Below are positions 1 through 9,298 of a DNA stretch of 64,000 bases, piece after piece. Source of the stretch: Lysobacterales bacterium. GTDB taxonomy: Bacteria > Pseudomonadota > Gammaproteobacteria > Xanthomonadales > Rhodanobacteraceae. Location of the stretch: positions 46,347 through 110,346 of the forward strand of contig QUBV01000002.1 in the NCBI GenBank assembly GCA_014338185.1. Reading direction: 5' to 3'. The notes beneath the pieces were generated by a model. The model was given only the letters and a program-made list of their open reading frames with translations. It ran no database searches and had not been told where the DNA came from. A program made the position numbers and the translations under genes. How positions within the stretch are numbered: the first letter of the stretch is position 1; the number at the start of each line of letters is the position of its first letter.

Positions 1-1
1 C

Positions 2-190
2 GCGCACCACACCAACATGGTGTTCATCGAGGTCGCCCGGGAGCGCCTGCAGACGCTGGCCGCGCATCTGCACGCGCACGGCGTGCGCGCAAGCATCGGT
101 TACCTGCCGACGGTACGGCTGGTCACGCATCTGGACATCGATGATGCCGCGATCGCGCACACGTTGGCCGCATTCCGGGCATTTGCCTGA
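2..190 (+). CDS. ltaE: Low-specificity L-threonine aldolase, C-terminal end only
   Basis: Open at the left edge; 62 codons remain before TGA. The tail reads TNMVFI, then a helix, then GVRASIG and RLVTHLDI, which is the usual C-terminal signature of PLP-dependent threonine aldolases (small domain beta-strands that line the active site). The family cleaves L-threonine or allo-threonine to glycine and acetaldehyde in the cytoplasm. The catalytic lysine and most of the fold are outside the window, so the assignment rests only on this tail. Confidence 0.75.
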   Translation, partial: AHHTNMVFIEVARERLQTLAAHLHAHGVRASIGYLPTVRLVTHLDIDDAAIAHTLAAFRAFA

Positions 191-287
191 GGCAAACCAC
201 GGAGCCCGGCGCGTCTTCGGCGCCGTCTCGCCAGCGCGCGCTGCGATCGTTCACGGCCCGAGCCCCGGGCTGGTACGCAACCGGCTC

Positions 288-836
288 TCAGAAGCTTGAT
301 CCGGGCTCGCGCAGGAACGCCAGTTCGGCCTCGGTCGACACACGACCGAGCGCGGCATTGCGGTGCGGATAGCGCCCGAAGCGGTCGATGATCGCCTTGT
401 GGCGCAGCTCGAAGTCGAGGTTGTCGCGCAAGCCGAGCCGCTCGAACAGCCCCACCGCCACCGCGTGGATGCGCGCCGATTCGCTGTGCATGTAGGGCAG
501 GTACAGGAACAGCCGCCGCGCCGGCGGCAGGGCCTGGTCGTGGCTGGCCGCGACCGCTTCCTGGGCGAGCGCAAGCGCCATCGGATCGGCCGCGAACGCG
601 CGCGCGCTGCCGCGATGGATGTTGCGCGAGAACTGATCGAGCACGATCACCTCGGCCAGTCGACCAGACGCGTCGGCGCGCCACGGATACAGTTCGCCCT
701 GCACTGCGGCCTCGTGCAGCGCGCCGAAGCGCTCGCGCAGGGCGGCGTCGAAGGCGGCATCGACGCGCCACCACTGCGCGGGTTCGACCTGTTCGAACCA
801 GAACGCGAGCACGGTGGCGGGGGTGGCGCTGCTCAT
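288..836 (-). CDS. DUF924 family protein
   Basis: 182 residues, the usual length for this family. The N-terminus has the typical VLAFWFEQ segment followed by WW and FDAALRERFG; the middle has the family hallmarks VLDQFSRNIHRGS and FLYLPYMHSE, and the end has FGRYPHRNAALGR. Structurally these proteins are all-helical and TPR-like; the biochemical role is not known. The ATG lies 19 bases downstream of the stop of the small DUF465 gene, so the two are probably co-transcribed. Family assignment is firm, function is open. Confidence 0.9.
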   Translation of the reverse strand: MSSATPATVLAFWFEQVEPAQWWRVDAAFDAALRERFGALHEAAVQGELYPWRADASGRLAEVIVLDQFSRNIHRGSARAFAADPMALALAQEAVAASHDQALPPARRLFLYLPYMHSESARIHAVAVGLFERLGLRDNLDFELRHKAIIDRFGRYPHRNAALGRVSTEAELAFLREPGSSF

Positions 837-855
837 GTGGCCATCACCTGCGCGA

Positions 856-1062
856 TCAGGCGTCGAGGTCGGGAATGAGGCGGCTCTCCAGCCACGCGAT
901 CATGTCCTTGAGCTTGAGCTTGCGCTTCTTCATGCGCGTGAGCTGCAACTCGTCGCAGCCGGGATCGGCGCGCAGGCGTGCGATCGCATCGTCGAGGTCG
1001 CGATGCTCGATCCTGAGTTCGGTGAGTTTGCGCACGAGCGCGGCGGGATCGTCGGAGAGCAT
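856..1062 (-). CDS. DUF465 (YdcH-like) small helical protein
   Basis: 68 residues, strongly charged and predicted all-helical: a first helix with RKLTELRIEHRDLDDAIARL, a turn at DPGCDE, then the lysine-rich RMKKRKLKLKDMI that is diagnostic for DUF465/YdcH proteins. The family is widespread in proteobacteria, about 65-80 residues, of unknown role. On the minus strand a TAGACT hexamer lies 12-18 bases before the ATG and may be the -10 element of the two-gene unit with the DUF924 gene. Confidence 0.9.
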   Translation of the reverse strand: MLSDDPAALVRKLTELRIEHRDLDDAIARLRADPGCDELQLTRMKKRKLKLKDMIAWLESRLIPDLDA

Positions 1063-1142
1063 GGCCGTGCGCGCAGTCTAGCAAGGTGCGGCCGCGGCGA
1101 TGCGACCACGGCCAGGCGGCGCGCGGCCGAACCGCGCCCGCG

Positions 1143-3143
1143 TCAGTGGCCGCGCGCGACCTGCGTCACGTGCTCGGGGGTGAAGCCGAAGAACTCGAAC
1201 AGCTGCGCCGCCGGCGCCGATTCCCCGAAGCGGTCGAGGCCGACCACGGCGCCATCGCTGCCGACATACTTCCACCACAGCGCAGTGCAGCCGGCTTCGA
1301 TCGCCACCTTGCGCACGCCGGCGGGCAGCACTTGCTCGCGCCAGGCCGCGTCCTGGCGGTCGAAGGTGGTGGTGGAGGGCATCGACACCACGCGCGTGGC
1401 GAGGCCCTGCGCATCGAGCAGTTGCTTGGCCGCGAGCGCGAGCGCGACTTCCGAGCCGGTGGCGATGAGGATGCGCTGCGGCGCGCCCGCGGCATCGGCC
1501 AGCACGTAGCCGCCGCGCGCGATGGCCTCGATCTGGGCGACGCTGCGCGCCACGAACGGCAGGTTCTGCCGCGACAGCGCCAGCGCGGTCGGCGCGTCGG
1601 CGCGTTCCAGCGCCAGCTGCCATGCCACCGCGGTCTCCACCGTATCGCAGGGGCGCCACACTTCCAGCCCCGGGATCAGGCGCAGCGACGACACCTGCTC
1701 GACCGCCTGGTGGGTCGGCCCGTCCTCGCCCAGCCCGATCGAGTCGTGGGTGAACACGTGGATCACACGCTGGCGCATGAGCGCGCCGATACGGATCGCA
1801 TTGCGGCTGTAGTCGCTGAAGGTGAGGAAGGTGCCGCCGAAGGGAATGTAGCCACGGTGCAGCGCGATGCCGTTCATGATCGCGGCCATGCCGAACTCGC
1901 GCACGCCGTAGCTGATGTGGCGCCCGGTGCCGCCGCCGAGCAGCGACTTGGCGCCCTTCCAGTTGGTGAGGTTGGAGCCGGTGAGGTCGGCCGAGCCGCC
2001 GAGCATCTCGGGCAGTGCGGGCGCGAAGGCCTCGATCGCGAACTGGCTGGCCTTGCGCGTGGCCACGGTCTCGGCCTTGGCGTTGGCGTCGGCGACGAGC
2101 CTGGCCGCGAGCGCAGCGAAATCGGCCGGCAGCGTGCCGGCCATGCGCCGCTCGAACTCGGCGGCGGCGGCGGCATCGGCGGCGCGATAGGCGGCGAAGC
2201 GCTCGTTCCACCGGGCTTCGTGCTGCGCGCCGGCGCCGCGCGCGTCCCAGGCCGCGTAGAGGTCGGCCGGAATCTCGAACGGGCCGTAGTCCCAGCCCAG
2301 CGCCTTGCGCGTGGCGGCCAGTTCCTCGGCGCCGAGCGCCTCGCCGTGCACCTTGGCCGTGCCCGCGCGATTGGGCGCGCCGCGGCCGATCGTGGTGCGG
2401 CAGATGATGAAGCTGGGCTGGGTGGTGTTGGCCTTGGCCTGCACGATCGCGGCGTCGACGGCATCGACGTCATGGCCATCGACCGGACCGATCACCTGCC
2501 AGCCGTAGGCGCGGAAGCGCGCCGCGGTGTCGTCGGTGAACCAGCCGCGCACGTCGCCGTCGATGGAGATGCCGTTGTCGTCGTACAGCGCGATGAGCTT
2601 GCCCAGCTGCCAGGTGCCGGCCAGCGCGCAGGCCTCGTGCGAGATGCCTTCCATGAGGCAGCCGTCGCCGAGGAAGGCCCAAGTGTGATGATCGACGATC
2701 GTGGCGCCGTCGCGATTGAACTCGGCCGCGAGCAGCTTCTCGGCCAGCGCCATGCCGACCGCGTTGGCGATGCCCTGGCCGAGCGGTCCGGTGGTGGTTT
2801 CCACGCCGGGCGCGACACCGACCTCAGGATGGCCCGGCGTCTTGGAATGGAGCTGGCGGAAGTTGCGGATCTCGTCGAGCGACAGCTCGTAGCCGCTCAG
2901 GTGCAGCAGCGCATACAGCAACATCGAGCCGTGGCCGTTGGACAGCACGAAACGGTCGCGGTCGGCCCAGTGCGGGTTGGCCGGGTTGTGGCGCAGGTGG
3001 CGCGTCCACAGTGCGACCGCGATCTCGGCCATGCCCATCGGCATGCCCGGATGGCCCGACTTGGCCTTTTCGATCGCATCGGCCGCGAGGAAACGGATCG
3101 CGTTGGCCATGCGGGCCGTGGCGGTGGTGGACACAGGACTCAT
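1143..3143 (-). CDS. tkt: Transketolase
   Basis: 666 residues, full length for a bacterial transketolase. It transfers two-carbon ketol units between sugar phosphates in the pentose phosphate pathway using thiamine diphosphate. Visible motifs: SGHPGMPMG with the substrate-contacting His31, TTTGPLGQG, the ThDP/metal motif GDG...DDNGISIDG near residues 155-185, and [14 protein letters not shown] in the Pyr domain. I chose the ATG at base 3143 because a GGAG lies seven bases before it; the open frame continues 34 codons upstream without family similarity. A start at the Met 11 codons further in (MANAIRF) is possible. It is divergent from ttcA across 226 bases. Confidence 0.97.
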   Translation of the reverse strand: MSPVSTTATARMANAIRFLAADAIEKAKSGHPGMPMGMAEIAVALWTRHLRHNPANPHWADRDRFVLSNGHGSMLLYALLHLSGYELSLDEIRNFRQLHSKTPGHPEVGVAPGVETTTGPLGQGIANAVGMALAEKLLAAEFNRDGATIVDHHTWAFLGDGCLMEGISHEACALAGTWQLGKLIALYDDNGISIDGDVRGWFTDDTAARFRAYGWQVIGPVDGHDVDAVDAAIVQAKANTTQPSFIICRTTIGRGAPNRAGTAKVHGEALGAEELAATRKALGWDYGPFEIPADLYAAWDARGAGAQHEARWNERFAAYRAADAAAAAEFERRMAGTLPADFAALAARLVADANAKAETVATRKASQFAIEAFAPALPEMLGGSADLTGSNLTNWKGAKSLLGGGTGRHISYGVREFGMAAIMNGIALHRGYIPFGGTFLTFSDYSRNAIRIGALMRQRVIHVFTHDSIGLGEDGPTHQAVEQVSSLRLIPGLEVWRPCDTVETAVAWQLALERADAPTALALSRQNLPFVARSVAQIEAIARGGYVLADAAGAPQRILIATGSEVALALAAKQLLDAQGLATRVVSMPSTTTFDRQDAAWREQVLPAGVRKVAIEAGCTALWWKYVGSDGAVVGLDRFGESAPAAQLFEFFGFTPEHVTQVARGH

Positions 3144-3306
3144 GGGCGCGCTCCGGTCGACGCGACCGGGGCGAGGGCCGCGCGGGAAGGATGGGGAGTG
3201 GTGCACGGGCGCAGCGCGCCGCGACGCAGGCGGATTTTGCCGCAACCGCGCGGGCGGCGAAAGCGCGCCGCGCCGCGCCCGGCCCGGTGCGCGGCGCCAT
3301 GCGCGC

Positions 3307-3312
3307 TAGAAT
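3307..3312 (+). promoter_or_regulatory. Probable -10 hexamer of ttcA
   Basis: TAGAAT preceded by GC, 57 bases before the ttcA ATG, in the divergent tkt-ttcA gap. No convincing -35 box is present at the right distance. The same GC-TAGA(A/C/T)T form recurs ahead of several other genes in the window. Confidence 0.35.
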
Positions 3313-3369
3313 CACCGGTCCCGTCCGACCGCCACGCCCCGCGCGAGCACCCGTCCAGTCCGAATCCGC

Positions 3370-4239
3370 ATGCACGCCCTCGCCGACCGCAAGCAAGCCC
3401 ACGAAGCCAACCGCCTGGCCAAACGCCTGCGCCACCAGGTCGGCCAGGCCATCGCCGACTTCAACATGATCGAGGACGGCGACCGCGTGATGGTGTGCCT
3501 GTCGGGCGGCAAGGACTCGTACACGCTGCTCGACATCCTGCGCAAGCTGCAGGCGCGCGCGCCGGTGCGCTTCGAGCTGTTCGCGGTGCACCTGGACCAG
3601 AAGCAGCCCGGTTACGACCCGACCATCCTGCCCGCCTACCTGCGCGGCATCGGCATGCCGTTCGAGATCCTCGAACAGGACACCTACAGCGTGGTCAAGC
3701 GCGTGATCCCCGAGGGCAAGACCCAGTGCAGCCTGTGTTCGCGCCTGCGCCGCGGCTCGCTCTACACCTATGCGGCCGAGCGCGGCTTCACCAAGATCGC
3801 GCTCGGCCACCATCGCAACGACATCGTCGAGACGCTGTTCCTCAACCTGTTCCATCAGGCCACGCTCAAGGCGATGCCGCCCAAGCTGCGCTCGGACGAC
3901 GGCCGCAACGTGCTGATCCGCCCGCTCGCCTATTGCGCCGAGCACGACATCGCCGAGTACGCGCATGCGCAGGGCTTTCCGATCATGCCGTGCAACCTGT
4001 GCGGCTCGCAGGAAAACATGCAGCGCAAGACCATCAAGGCGATGCTGGCCGAATGGGACGCAACGTTCCCCGGCCGCATCGAGACCATCTTCCGCGCGAT
4101 CGGCAACGTCGCGCCCTCGCAACTGGCCGACCGCAACCTGTTCGACTTCGCCGGCCTGGGCGCCGGCGCGGGCGCGCGCGCCGACGCGCATGCCTGGCTC
4201 GCGGGCGAGCCCGCGCGCGAGGACGGGCCCTCCGCCTGA
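3370..4239 (+). CDS. ttcA: tRNA 2-thiocytidine(32) synthetase TtcA
   Basis: 289 residues. TtcA activates C32 of certain tRNAs with ATP and replaces its oxygen by sulfur; it carries a 4Fe-4S cluster. The PP-loop SGGKDS is at residues 45-50, the cluster/sulfur-carrying CxxC at C120-C123 (TQCSLCSR), and a second pair C208-C211 (CNLCGSQ). The [10 protein letters not shown] segment is also typical. The C-terminus has an Ala/Gly/Arg-rich tail of about 30 residues beyond the core. It is followed by rdgC on the same strand after about 110 bases. Confidence 0.97.
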   Translation: MHALADRKQAHEANRLAKRLRHQVGQAIADFNMIEDGDRVMVCLSGGKDSYTLLDILRKLQARAPVRFELFAVHLDQKQPGYDPTILPAYLRGIGMPFEILEQDTYSVVKRVIPEGKTQCSLCSRLRRGSLYTYAAERGFTKIALGHHRNDIVETLFLNLFHQATLKAMPPKLRSDDGRNVLIRPLAYCAEHDIAEYAHAQGFPIMPCNLCGSQENMQRKTIKAMLAEWDATFPGRIETIFRAIGNVAPSQLADRNLFDFAGLGAGAGARADAHAWLAGEPAREDGPSA

Positions 4240-4351
4240 ACCCCGGTCGCAGCACCTGCGACGCGCATGCGCTGCACTGCGGGTCGCGGCCGGCAGCGCG
4301 CACTTGCCGCAGCGACTTCCCTTCCTGGTTTTTTCATCGCCGGTTTCCGCC

Positions 4352-5269
4352 ATGTTCTTTCGCAATCTCACCCTGTTTCGTTTTCCGGCCAGCGTCAGCC
4401 GCGCGCTGGAATCGCTCGACGAGGATCTGGCGCAGCAGCGACTGCGCGAATGCGGGCCGCTGGAGCTGGCCACGCGCGGCTTCGTCTCGCCCTACGGCCG
4501 CAACCACGACGCGCTCGTGCATCGCAGCGGCGCGCACGCGCTGGTGACGGTGGGCAGCGAGGAACGTCTGCTGCCGGCGGTGGTGGTCGCCGAGGAACTG
4601 GCGGCGCGCATCGATGCGATCAACGCCAAGCAGGGCCGCCGTCCCGGTGCGCGGGAGCGCAAGCGGCTCAAGGAAGAGGTGATCTCGGAACTGCTGCCGC
4701 GCGCGTTCGTGCGCCCGTCGCGCCTGCACGCCTATCTCGACGGCAAGGACGGCTGGTGCGTGATCGACAGCGCCAGCCGCAAGGCGGCCGAGGACGTGGT
4801 GAGCGCGCTGCGCGATGCGCTGGGGCGTTTTCCGGCCACGCCGATGAGCTCGACCGAATCGCCGCGCACGCTCATGACCCGGTGGCTCGCCGACGGCCGC
4901 CTGCCGCAGGGACTCACGCTGGGCGACGAGATCGAGCTGCGCGACCCCGCCGAGGCCGGCGCCGTGGTGCGCTGCCGGCGCCAGGAGCTTGAATCGGACG
5001 AGATCCGGGAGCATCTGAAGTCCGGCAAGCAGGTGTTCCAGCTCGGCCTGAACTTCGACGAACGCATCGGATTCGTGCTTGGCGAGGATCTGGTTGTACG
5101 CAAATTACGTTTTTTTGACGTAGTTACCGACACGTTGGACGAAGATAGCGCAGAGTCAGCCGAGGCCGAGCTCGCCGCGACCTTCGCCTTAATGAGCCTG
5201 GAACTGAACCGGCTGCTCGAACATCTGCAACAATGGTTTGGCATACCCCGACCGGGTGAATCCGACTGA
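4352..5269 (+). CDS. rdgC: Recombination-associated protein RdgC
   Basis: 305 residues, matching the roughly 300 of the family. RdgC forms a DNA-encircling ring dimer and limits RecA loading. The protein opens with MFFRNLTLFRF and ends with LNRLLEHLQQWFG, both family signatures; GFVSPYGR, LLPRAFVRPS and the KQVFQLGLNFDERIGFVL segment also match. I start at the Met of MFFRN; the frame is open further upstream but that extension lies inside ttcA. The last quarter has noticeably more A/T than the surroundings. Confidence 0.96.
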   Translation: MFFRNLTLFRFPASVSRALESLDEDLAQQRLRECGPLELATRGFVSPYGRNHDALVHRSGAHALVTVGSEERLLPAVVVAEELAARIDAINAKQGRRPGARERKRLKEEVISELLPRAFVRPSRLHAYLDGKDGWCVIDSASRKAAEDVVSALRDALGRFPATPMSSTESPRTLMTRWLADGRLPQGLTLGDEIELRDPAEAGAVVRCRRQELESDEIREHLKSGKQVFQLGLNFDERIGFVLGEDLVVRKLRFFDVVTDTLDEDSAESAEAELAATFALMSLELNRLLEHLQQWFGIPRPGESD

Positions 5270-5299
5270 CGGAACCGGTGCGGCGGCGGAGAAAGACAC

Positions 5300-6055
5300 G
5301 TGGACAGCGCGCAGAACTACCTCGAACTCGACATCGCCGGCGGCGAGACGATCAAGGTGCTGCGCAAGAGCCATCCGCAGGCCCGTCGCCTGCGCCTGAC
5401 CGTCACTCCCGGTGGCGCGCGCGTGACCTATCCCGAGGGCACCCATCCGGCGCAGATCGTCGCCTTCCTGCGCCGCCATGGCGAGTGGCTCGAACGCAAG
5501 CTCGACGAGCTGAGCCTGAGCGCGGCGCCACCGCCGCTCAAGCCCGGCGCGGCCACGGTGATTCCGCTGCGCGGCGAGACCACGCGCCTGTCATGGCGCG
5601 ATGGCGCCTGGCCGCGCATCGAACAGGTCGACGACCGGCTCGTGCTGACCTTGCCCGCGCCGCATGGCAAGTCGACGCTGCCCGCGGCGCGCGCGCTGCT
5701 GCGCTCGTTCCTCGAAGCGCAGATCCGCCGTGACGTCAGCCGCCATCTCGCGCGCTACTGCACCGAGCTCGGTCGCGCGCCGACCGGTGTCAAGCTGCGC
5801 CCGCTCAAGAGCCTGTGGGGCAGCCTCGACACGCGCGACCGGGTCACGCTCGACCTCGCGCTCGCATTGGCACCGCCAGCGGCGCTGCGCTACGTGACCG
5901 TGCACGAGCTGTGCCACCTGCGCATCCGCAGCCACTCGCCGCGCTTCTGGGCGCTGGTGGAAACCCTGATGCCCGACTGGCACGAGCAGCGTGACTGGCT
6001 GCGCCTCAACGGCCAGGCGCTCAAGGCCGAATTGAACCGCCTGATCCAGGCCTGA
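5300..6055 (+). CDS. YgjP-like (DUF45) zinc metallopeptidase-fold protein
   Basis: 251 residues, GTG start preceded by GGAG. The first half is a beta-rich region (RKSHPQARRLRLTV, then ARVTYPEG) typical of YgjP/SprT-like DUF45 proteins. The C-terminal third has the metal motif HELCHLRIRSHSPRFW (HExxH plus the downstream His) and ends DWHEQRDWLRLNG. Family members are presumed soluble zinc proteases or nucleic-acid-linked proteins; substrates are unknown. The gene follows rdgC by 30 bases on the same strand and may share its transcript. Confidence 0.9.
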   Translation: MDSAQNYLELDIAGGETIKVLRKSHPQARRLRLTVTPGGARVTYPEGTHPAQIVAFLRRHGEWLERKLDELSLSAAPPPLKPGAATVIPLRGETTRLSWRDGAWPRIEQVDDRLVLTLPAPHGKSTLPAARALLRSFLEAQIRRDVSRHLARYCTELGRAPTGVKLRPLKSLWGSLDTRDRVTLDLALALAPPAALRYVTVHELCHLRIRSHSPRFWALVETLMPDWHEQRDWLRLNGQALKAELNRLIQA

Positions 6056-6157
6056 GCGCGGGTGGCCGCGAGGCCCGCGGCCGGATCTTCGGGGGCGCGT
6101 GCGCAAGCGGTGCCACACTTGGGCGGTTGCGGCGCGCTGCGCGTTGCGGATGCGGGG

Positions 6158-6472
6158 ATGGCGATGATCGAATCGACCGGCGGCAGGTGGCGCAGCGCGA
6201 GCCGGCTGCTCGCGCTGGTGGTGGCCGCGCTGGCGGTGTGGTCGTACCTCGGCCTGATGCGCATCGATCCGCGCTGGACCCTGACCGCGCCGCGTGGCGG
6301 GCTGTTGTTGCTGGGCCTGACGCTGGCCGCCGCCAACGCGGCGGTGTGGTTCGCGGGCAGCGGCCATGCCAATGTGCGGCGGCGGATCGAGATCGGCATC
6401 GCGGGCTGGATCTGGCTCCTGGTGCAGGCGTTCGGCGGCTGGTACCTGCTGCTGCACTGGGGCGCCGACTGA
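6158..6472 (+). CDS. Small integral membrane protein, unknown
   Basis: 104 residues from the ATG at 6158 (an ATG two codons later has a better spaced GGGGA and is equally possible). After a short polar N-terminus there are three predicted membrane segments: LLALVVAALAVWSYL, GLLLLGLTLAAANAAVWF and IGIAGWIWLLVQAFGGWYLL, with RRR on the loop before the last one. I do not recognise a family. It follows the YgjP-like gene by about 100 bases. Confidence 0.6.
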   Translation: MAMIESTGGRWRSASRLLALVVAALAVWSYLGLMRIDPRWTLTAPRGGLLLLGLTLAAANAAVWFAGSGHANVRRRIEIGIAGWIWLLVQAFGGWYLLLHWGAD

Positions 6473-6570
6473 GTGCGTGAGAGTCTCGTATCTCACCGAG
6501 CGGACCAGGCGCCGCACTACACGATGTGACGCGCTCATCGGTCAGGAGACCAGCGCACGTTGCCATGTCC

Positions 6571-6597
6571 TTGCATCGCGGGGGGGAGTGATAGGCT
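6571..6597 (+). promoter_or_regulatory. Candidate promoter with a G7 tract in the spacer
   Basis: TTGCAT (6571-6576), a 15-base spacer that contains seven consecutive G residues (6580-6586), then TAGGCT (6592-6597). A transcript would start near 6604, about 44 bases before the ATG of the secreted orphan gene. The spacer is two bases short of the optimum of 17, so gain of G residues would be expected to strengthen the promoter. Assignment is by eye only. Confidence 0.4.
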
Positions 6598-6647
6598 CGC
6601 GATGGCATGTAAGTCCCGCATGTCCATCACACAAGGAGCAAGGTCTC

Positions 6648-7151
6648 ATGACGACACTCAGGACGACACTCGTCGCGGCCACGGTGGCTGCTGCCGCAAT
6701 GTTGCTGGGATTTTTTGGATCGAGCCCTGCGCGGGCCGCGAGTGACCACATAACCGTTGAGTCGGCGCTGCAATCGGCTGCCTGCAACGGCAGCTGCATT
6801 GAGCTGCTTCGCACCCAGTCGCAGTTGTTCCTGCAAGTCCGCGATCCTGAGACCGGCCGCATCTTCAAGCTCGTGCCACTGGACCTTGGCGCGGAGGCGA
6901 CCGTCGGCCCGCTGACCACTCAACCTCTCTCGCAGGGGTCCGATACCGCCAAGCGCAGTGTCGCCAATGGCGACGCAAGCGTGAAATCGGTACCGAATCC
7001 ACCCATGGGTGGCACCGGGACTGTCCGCGAAACGGCACCGTTTTCGGATGACAAGGGCAACGGCGAGATCGAGATCACCTGCGTGTTCGTCGATCATCGC
7101 CTCCAGGACGTGGTCATCCAGAAGGTGTACTTCCGGTTGCGCCCCGCGTAA
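6648..7151 (+). CDS. Secreted orphan protein (signal peptide)
   Basis: 167 residues. AAGGAG lies nine bases before the ATG. The N-terminus is a classical Sec signal peptide (MTTLRTTLVAATVAAAAMLLGFFGSSPARA, cleavage likely after ARA). The mature part starts with two nearby cysteines (SAACNGSC) followed by LRTQSQLFLQVRDPETGRIFKL, then a low-complexity polar linker, and ends in a beta-type segment EIEITCVFVDHRLQDVVIQKVYFRLRP. No family is recognised. Base composition is lower in G+C than its neighbours. It stands alone between a small membrane protein gene and the convergent hydrolase gene. Confidence 0.75.
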   Translation: MTTLRTTLVAATVAAAAMLLGFFGSSPARAASDHITVESALQSAACNGSCIELLRTQSQLFLQVRDPETGRIFKLVPLDLGAEATVGPLTTQPLSQGSDTAKRSVANGDASVKSVPNPPMGGTGTVRETAPFSDDKGNGEIEITCVFVDHRLQDVVIQKVYFRLRPA

Positions 7152-7174
7152 CGCGCGGCATTCGCGCGAGTCGA

Positions 7175-8041
7175 TCAGGCTTGCGCGGGCGCGGGCGGCA
7201 CCGCGCGCAGCGCCGCCGCAACCGCGGCGGCATGCTCCAGATGCAGGTGGTGGTTGCCGGGAAGGCGCGCCACCTGCATGTCGGGCACGCGCGCGGCACG
7301 CGCATCCATCATCGCGGTGGGCAGGTAGTGGGTGGGCGGATCGGCCAGCACGAGGCACGCGGGCGCGCGGATGAGGGCCAGCATCGCCAGCACTTCTTCT
7401 TCGCTGTAGCGCTGCGGGCTGACCACGGTCAGGCGCGGATCACTCGACCATACCCAGCCGCCCGCGACCTCGCGCACACCGCGCGTGACGATCGCACGCG
7501 CTGCGGCTTCCGACAGGTCGTTGGCGGCGCACCGCGCCGCGATCGCCTGTTCCAGCGTCGCGTATACGCGCAGCGGTCGCCGCGCCGCGAACGCCGCGTG
7601 CTGGTCGAGCGCCTGGCGCAGGCGCGGCAACGCGTCATCGAGCGTGCTGGTCAGCGGGCCGAGTCCTTCGACCAGCAGCAGGCGCTCGACGCGTTCGGGG
7701 TAGATCGCCGCGAACTGGCCCGCGAGCGCGGCGCCGAGCGAGTGGCCGAGCAGGCTGGCGCGCTGCCAGCCCAGCGCATCGAGCGCGCCGCGCACATCGT
7801 CGAAGTAGTCGACGTAGTGGTACCACGCGCCCGGCGCGATGTGGCTGGACTGGCCGTGGCCACGCAGGTCGATCGCGACGAGGTGCCAGCGCTCGGCCAG
7901 CAGCGGCGCGAGCGCGGCGAAGCTGCCGGCATTGTCGAGCCAGCCATGCAGTGCGAGCAGCGGGGGCGCGGCCGGGTCGCCCCAGCGCAGGCCCGCAAGC
8001 ACGCCATGGCCCAGTTCGAGCCGCAGTTCCTCAGCGACCAT
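7175..8041 (-). CDS. Alpha/beta-fold hydrolase
   Basis: 288 residues. Motifs: LHGWLDNAGSF (oxyanion loop), IDLRGHGQS, the nucleophile elbow GHSLGAALAG with Ser101, a probable acid in CLVLADPP and the catalytic His in LPGNHHLHLEH near the end. The family hydrolyses esters, amides or C-C bonds; the substrate cannot be read from the sequence. The ATG lies inside the last codons of hemH (11-base overlap), so the two are translationally coupled. The stretch RAIVTRGV...GWVWSSDPRL is typical of the SERHL/MhpC-like branch. Confidence 0.9.
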   Translation of the reverse strand: MVAEELRLELGHGVLAGLRWGDPAAPPLLALHGWLDNAGSFAALAPLLAERWHLVAIDLRGHGQSSHIAPGAWYHYVDYFDDVRGALDALGWQRASLLGHSLGAALAGQFAAIYPERVERLLLVEGLGPLTSTLDDALPRLRQALDQHAAFAARRPLRVYATLEQAIAARCAANDLSEAAARAIVTRGVREVAGGWVWSSDPRLTVVSPQRYSEEEVLAMLALIRAPACLVLADPPTHYLPTAMMDARAARVPDMQVARLPGNHHLHLEHAAAVAAALRAVPPAPAQA

Positions 8042-9143
8042 CGCGCAGGCGTTCCTGGCGCAGTCGTGCCGCGCGTGCCTGCGCGGCGGCCGCGGCGCCG
8101 TCCCAATCCGGTGCGAACTCGGGCCAGCCGGCGCCATTGCGCAACACCAGGTCGAGCAGTGCGGCGACGTGATCGGCACTGTCGTTGAGCGCGGGAATGT
8201 ATTCGAGGCGCTCGCCGCCCGCGTGCAGGAAGCGCGCATGGTTGGTCAGCGCGATCTCTTCGAGCGTTTCCAGGCAATCCACCGCGAAGCCCGGGCACAA
8301 CACCTGCACATGGCGCACGCCATCGTGTGGCAGCTCGGCCAGCAGCTCGTCGGTGTAGGGCTGCAGCCAGCGCGCGCGACCCACGCGCGACTGGAACGAT
8401 ACGAGCAGCGCGTCCTCGTCCAGGCCGAGCCGTTCACGCAGGCGCCGCGCGGTGGCCTGGCACTGGCAAAAGTACGGATCGCCGCGCTGCAGGTAGCTCG
8501 CCGGGGTGCCGTGGAACGACACCACGAGCCTGGCGGCGCGACCGTGGCGTTGCCAATGCGCCTCGACGCTGCGCGCGAGCGCCTCGATGTAGCGCGGCGC
8601 GACATGGTAGTCGGCGACGAAGCGCAGGTCCGGCAGCCAGCGCCAGCGCGCCAGCTCCGCACCCACCGCATCCATGACCGAGGCCGTGGTGGTGCCCGAA
8701 TACTGCGGGAACAGCGGCAGCACCAGCAGCCGCCGTGCCCCGGCCTGGGCCAGTTCGCGCATCACCGCGCCGATCGCGGGCTGGCCGTAGCGCATCGCGT
8801 GGCGCACGAGGATCGGCCCGGGTCGCTGCGCCCGCAGCGCCGCCTGCAGCTTGCCGGTGAGCGCATCCATGCCCTGCGCGAGCGGCGAGCCTTGTTCGGT
8901 CCAGATACGGCGGTAGAGCTCGGCCGAGCGCGCCGGGCGCAGGCGCAGGATCACGCCGTGCAGGATCGGCCACCACGCCCACCGCGGCCACTCGACGATG
9001 CGCGGATCGGCCAGGAACTGGGCCAGATAACGGCGCACGCCACGCGTGGTGGCGGCCGCGGGCGTGCCCAGGTTGACCAGCAGCACGGCGGCCGCGGCCT
9101 GCTCGCCGTGGCGGAAGCCGGACTGTCCTAGGTAACGCGGCAT
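8031..9143 (-). CDS. hemH: Ferrochelatase
   Basis: 370 residues. Inserts Fe2+ into protoporphyrin IX, the last step of haem synthesis. VLLVNLGTP at the N-terminus, VLPLFPQYSGTTTASV in the middle, the metal-binding His211 in VVSFHGTP and Glu292 in CPGFAVDCLETLEEI are all in place. YFCQCQATA matches the segment that in many homologues precedes the second half of the fold. The start at MPRYLGQ is the only in-frame ATG that leaves a normal N-terminus; a clear ribosome-binding site is missing. Overlaps the downstream hydrolase gene. Confidence 0.96.
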   Translation of the reverse strand: MPRYLGQSGFRHGEQAAAAVLLVNLGTPAAATTRGVRRYLAQFLADPRIVEWPRWAWWPILHGVILRLRPARSAELYRRIWTEQGSPLAQGMDALTGKLQAALRAQRPGPILVRHAMRYGQPAIGAVMRELAQAGARRLLVLPLFPQYSGTTTASVMDAVGAELARWRWLPDLRFVADYHVAPRYIEALARSVEAHWQRHGRAARLVVSFHGTPASYLQRGDPYFCQCQATARRLRERLGLDEDALLVSFQSRVGRARWLQPYTDELLAELPHDGVRHVQVLCPGFAVDCLETLEEIALTNHARFLHAGGERLEYIPALNDSADHVAALLDLVLRNGAGWPEFAPDWDGAAAAAQARAARLRQERLRDGR

Positions 9144-9232
9144 CGTCGGGAAGGGTCGTGCTCGGCAAGGGAAAGGGGGCCGGCGGCAGGCCCGGCCCGG
9201 CGGGTGCTGGCAATACGCCCCGGTTTTGCTGC

Positions 9233-9238
9233 TAGACT
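9233..9238 (+). promoter_or_regulatory. Possible -10 element upstream of the secreted CTERM-type protein
   Basis: TAGACT preceded by GC, 61 bases before the ATG, in the gap divergent from hemH. TGGCAA lies 19 bases upstream and is the only -35-like hexamer. Weak assignment. Confidence 0.3.
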
Positions 9239-9298
9239 GGGCCCGCGACCGCGGACCACCGTGGCGCAGACGATTACACATAACAATAACACGCCGCC

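Noticed and set aside
1086..4547. Open frame of more than 1100 codons on the plus strand across tkt and ttcA
   Set aside because: It is the mirror of coding regions in very GC-rich DNA: Arg/Gly/Ala/His-rich, no domain, and it overlaps two firm genes, one on each strand.
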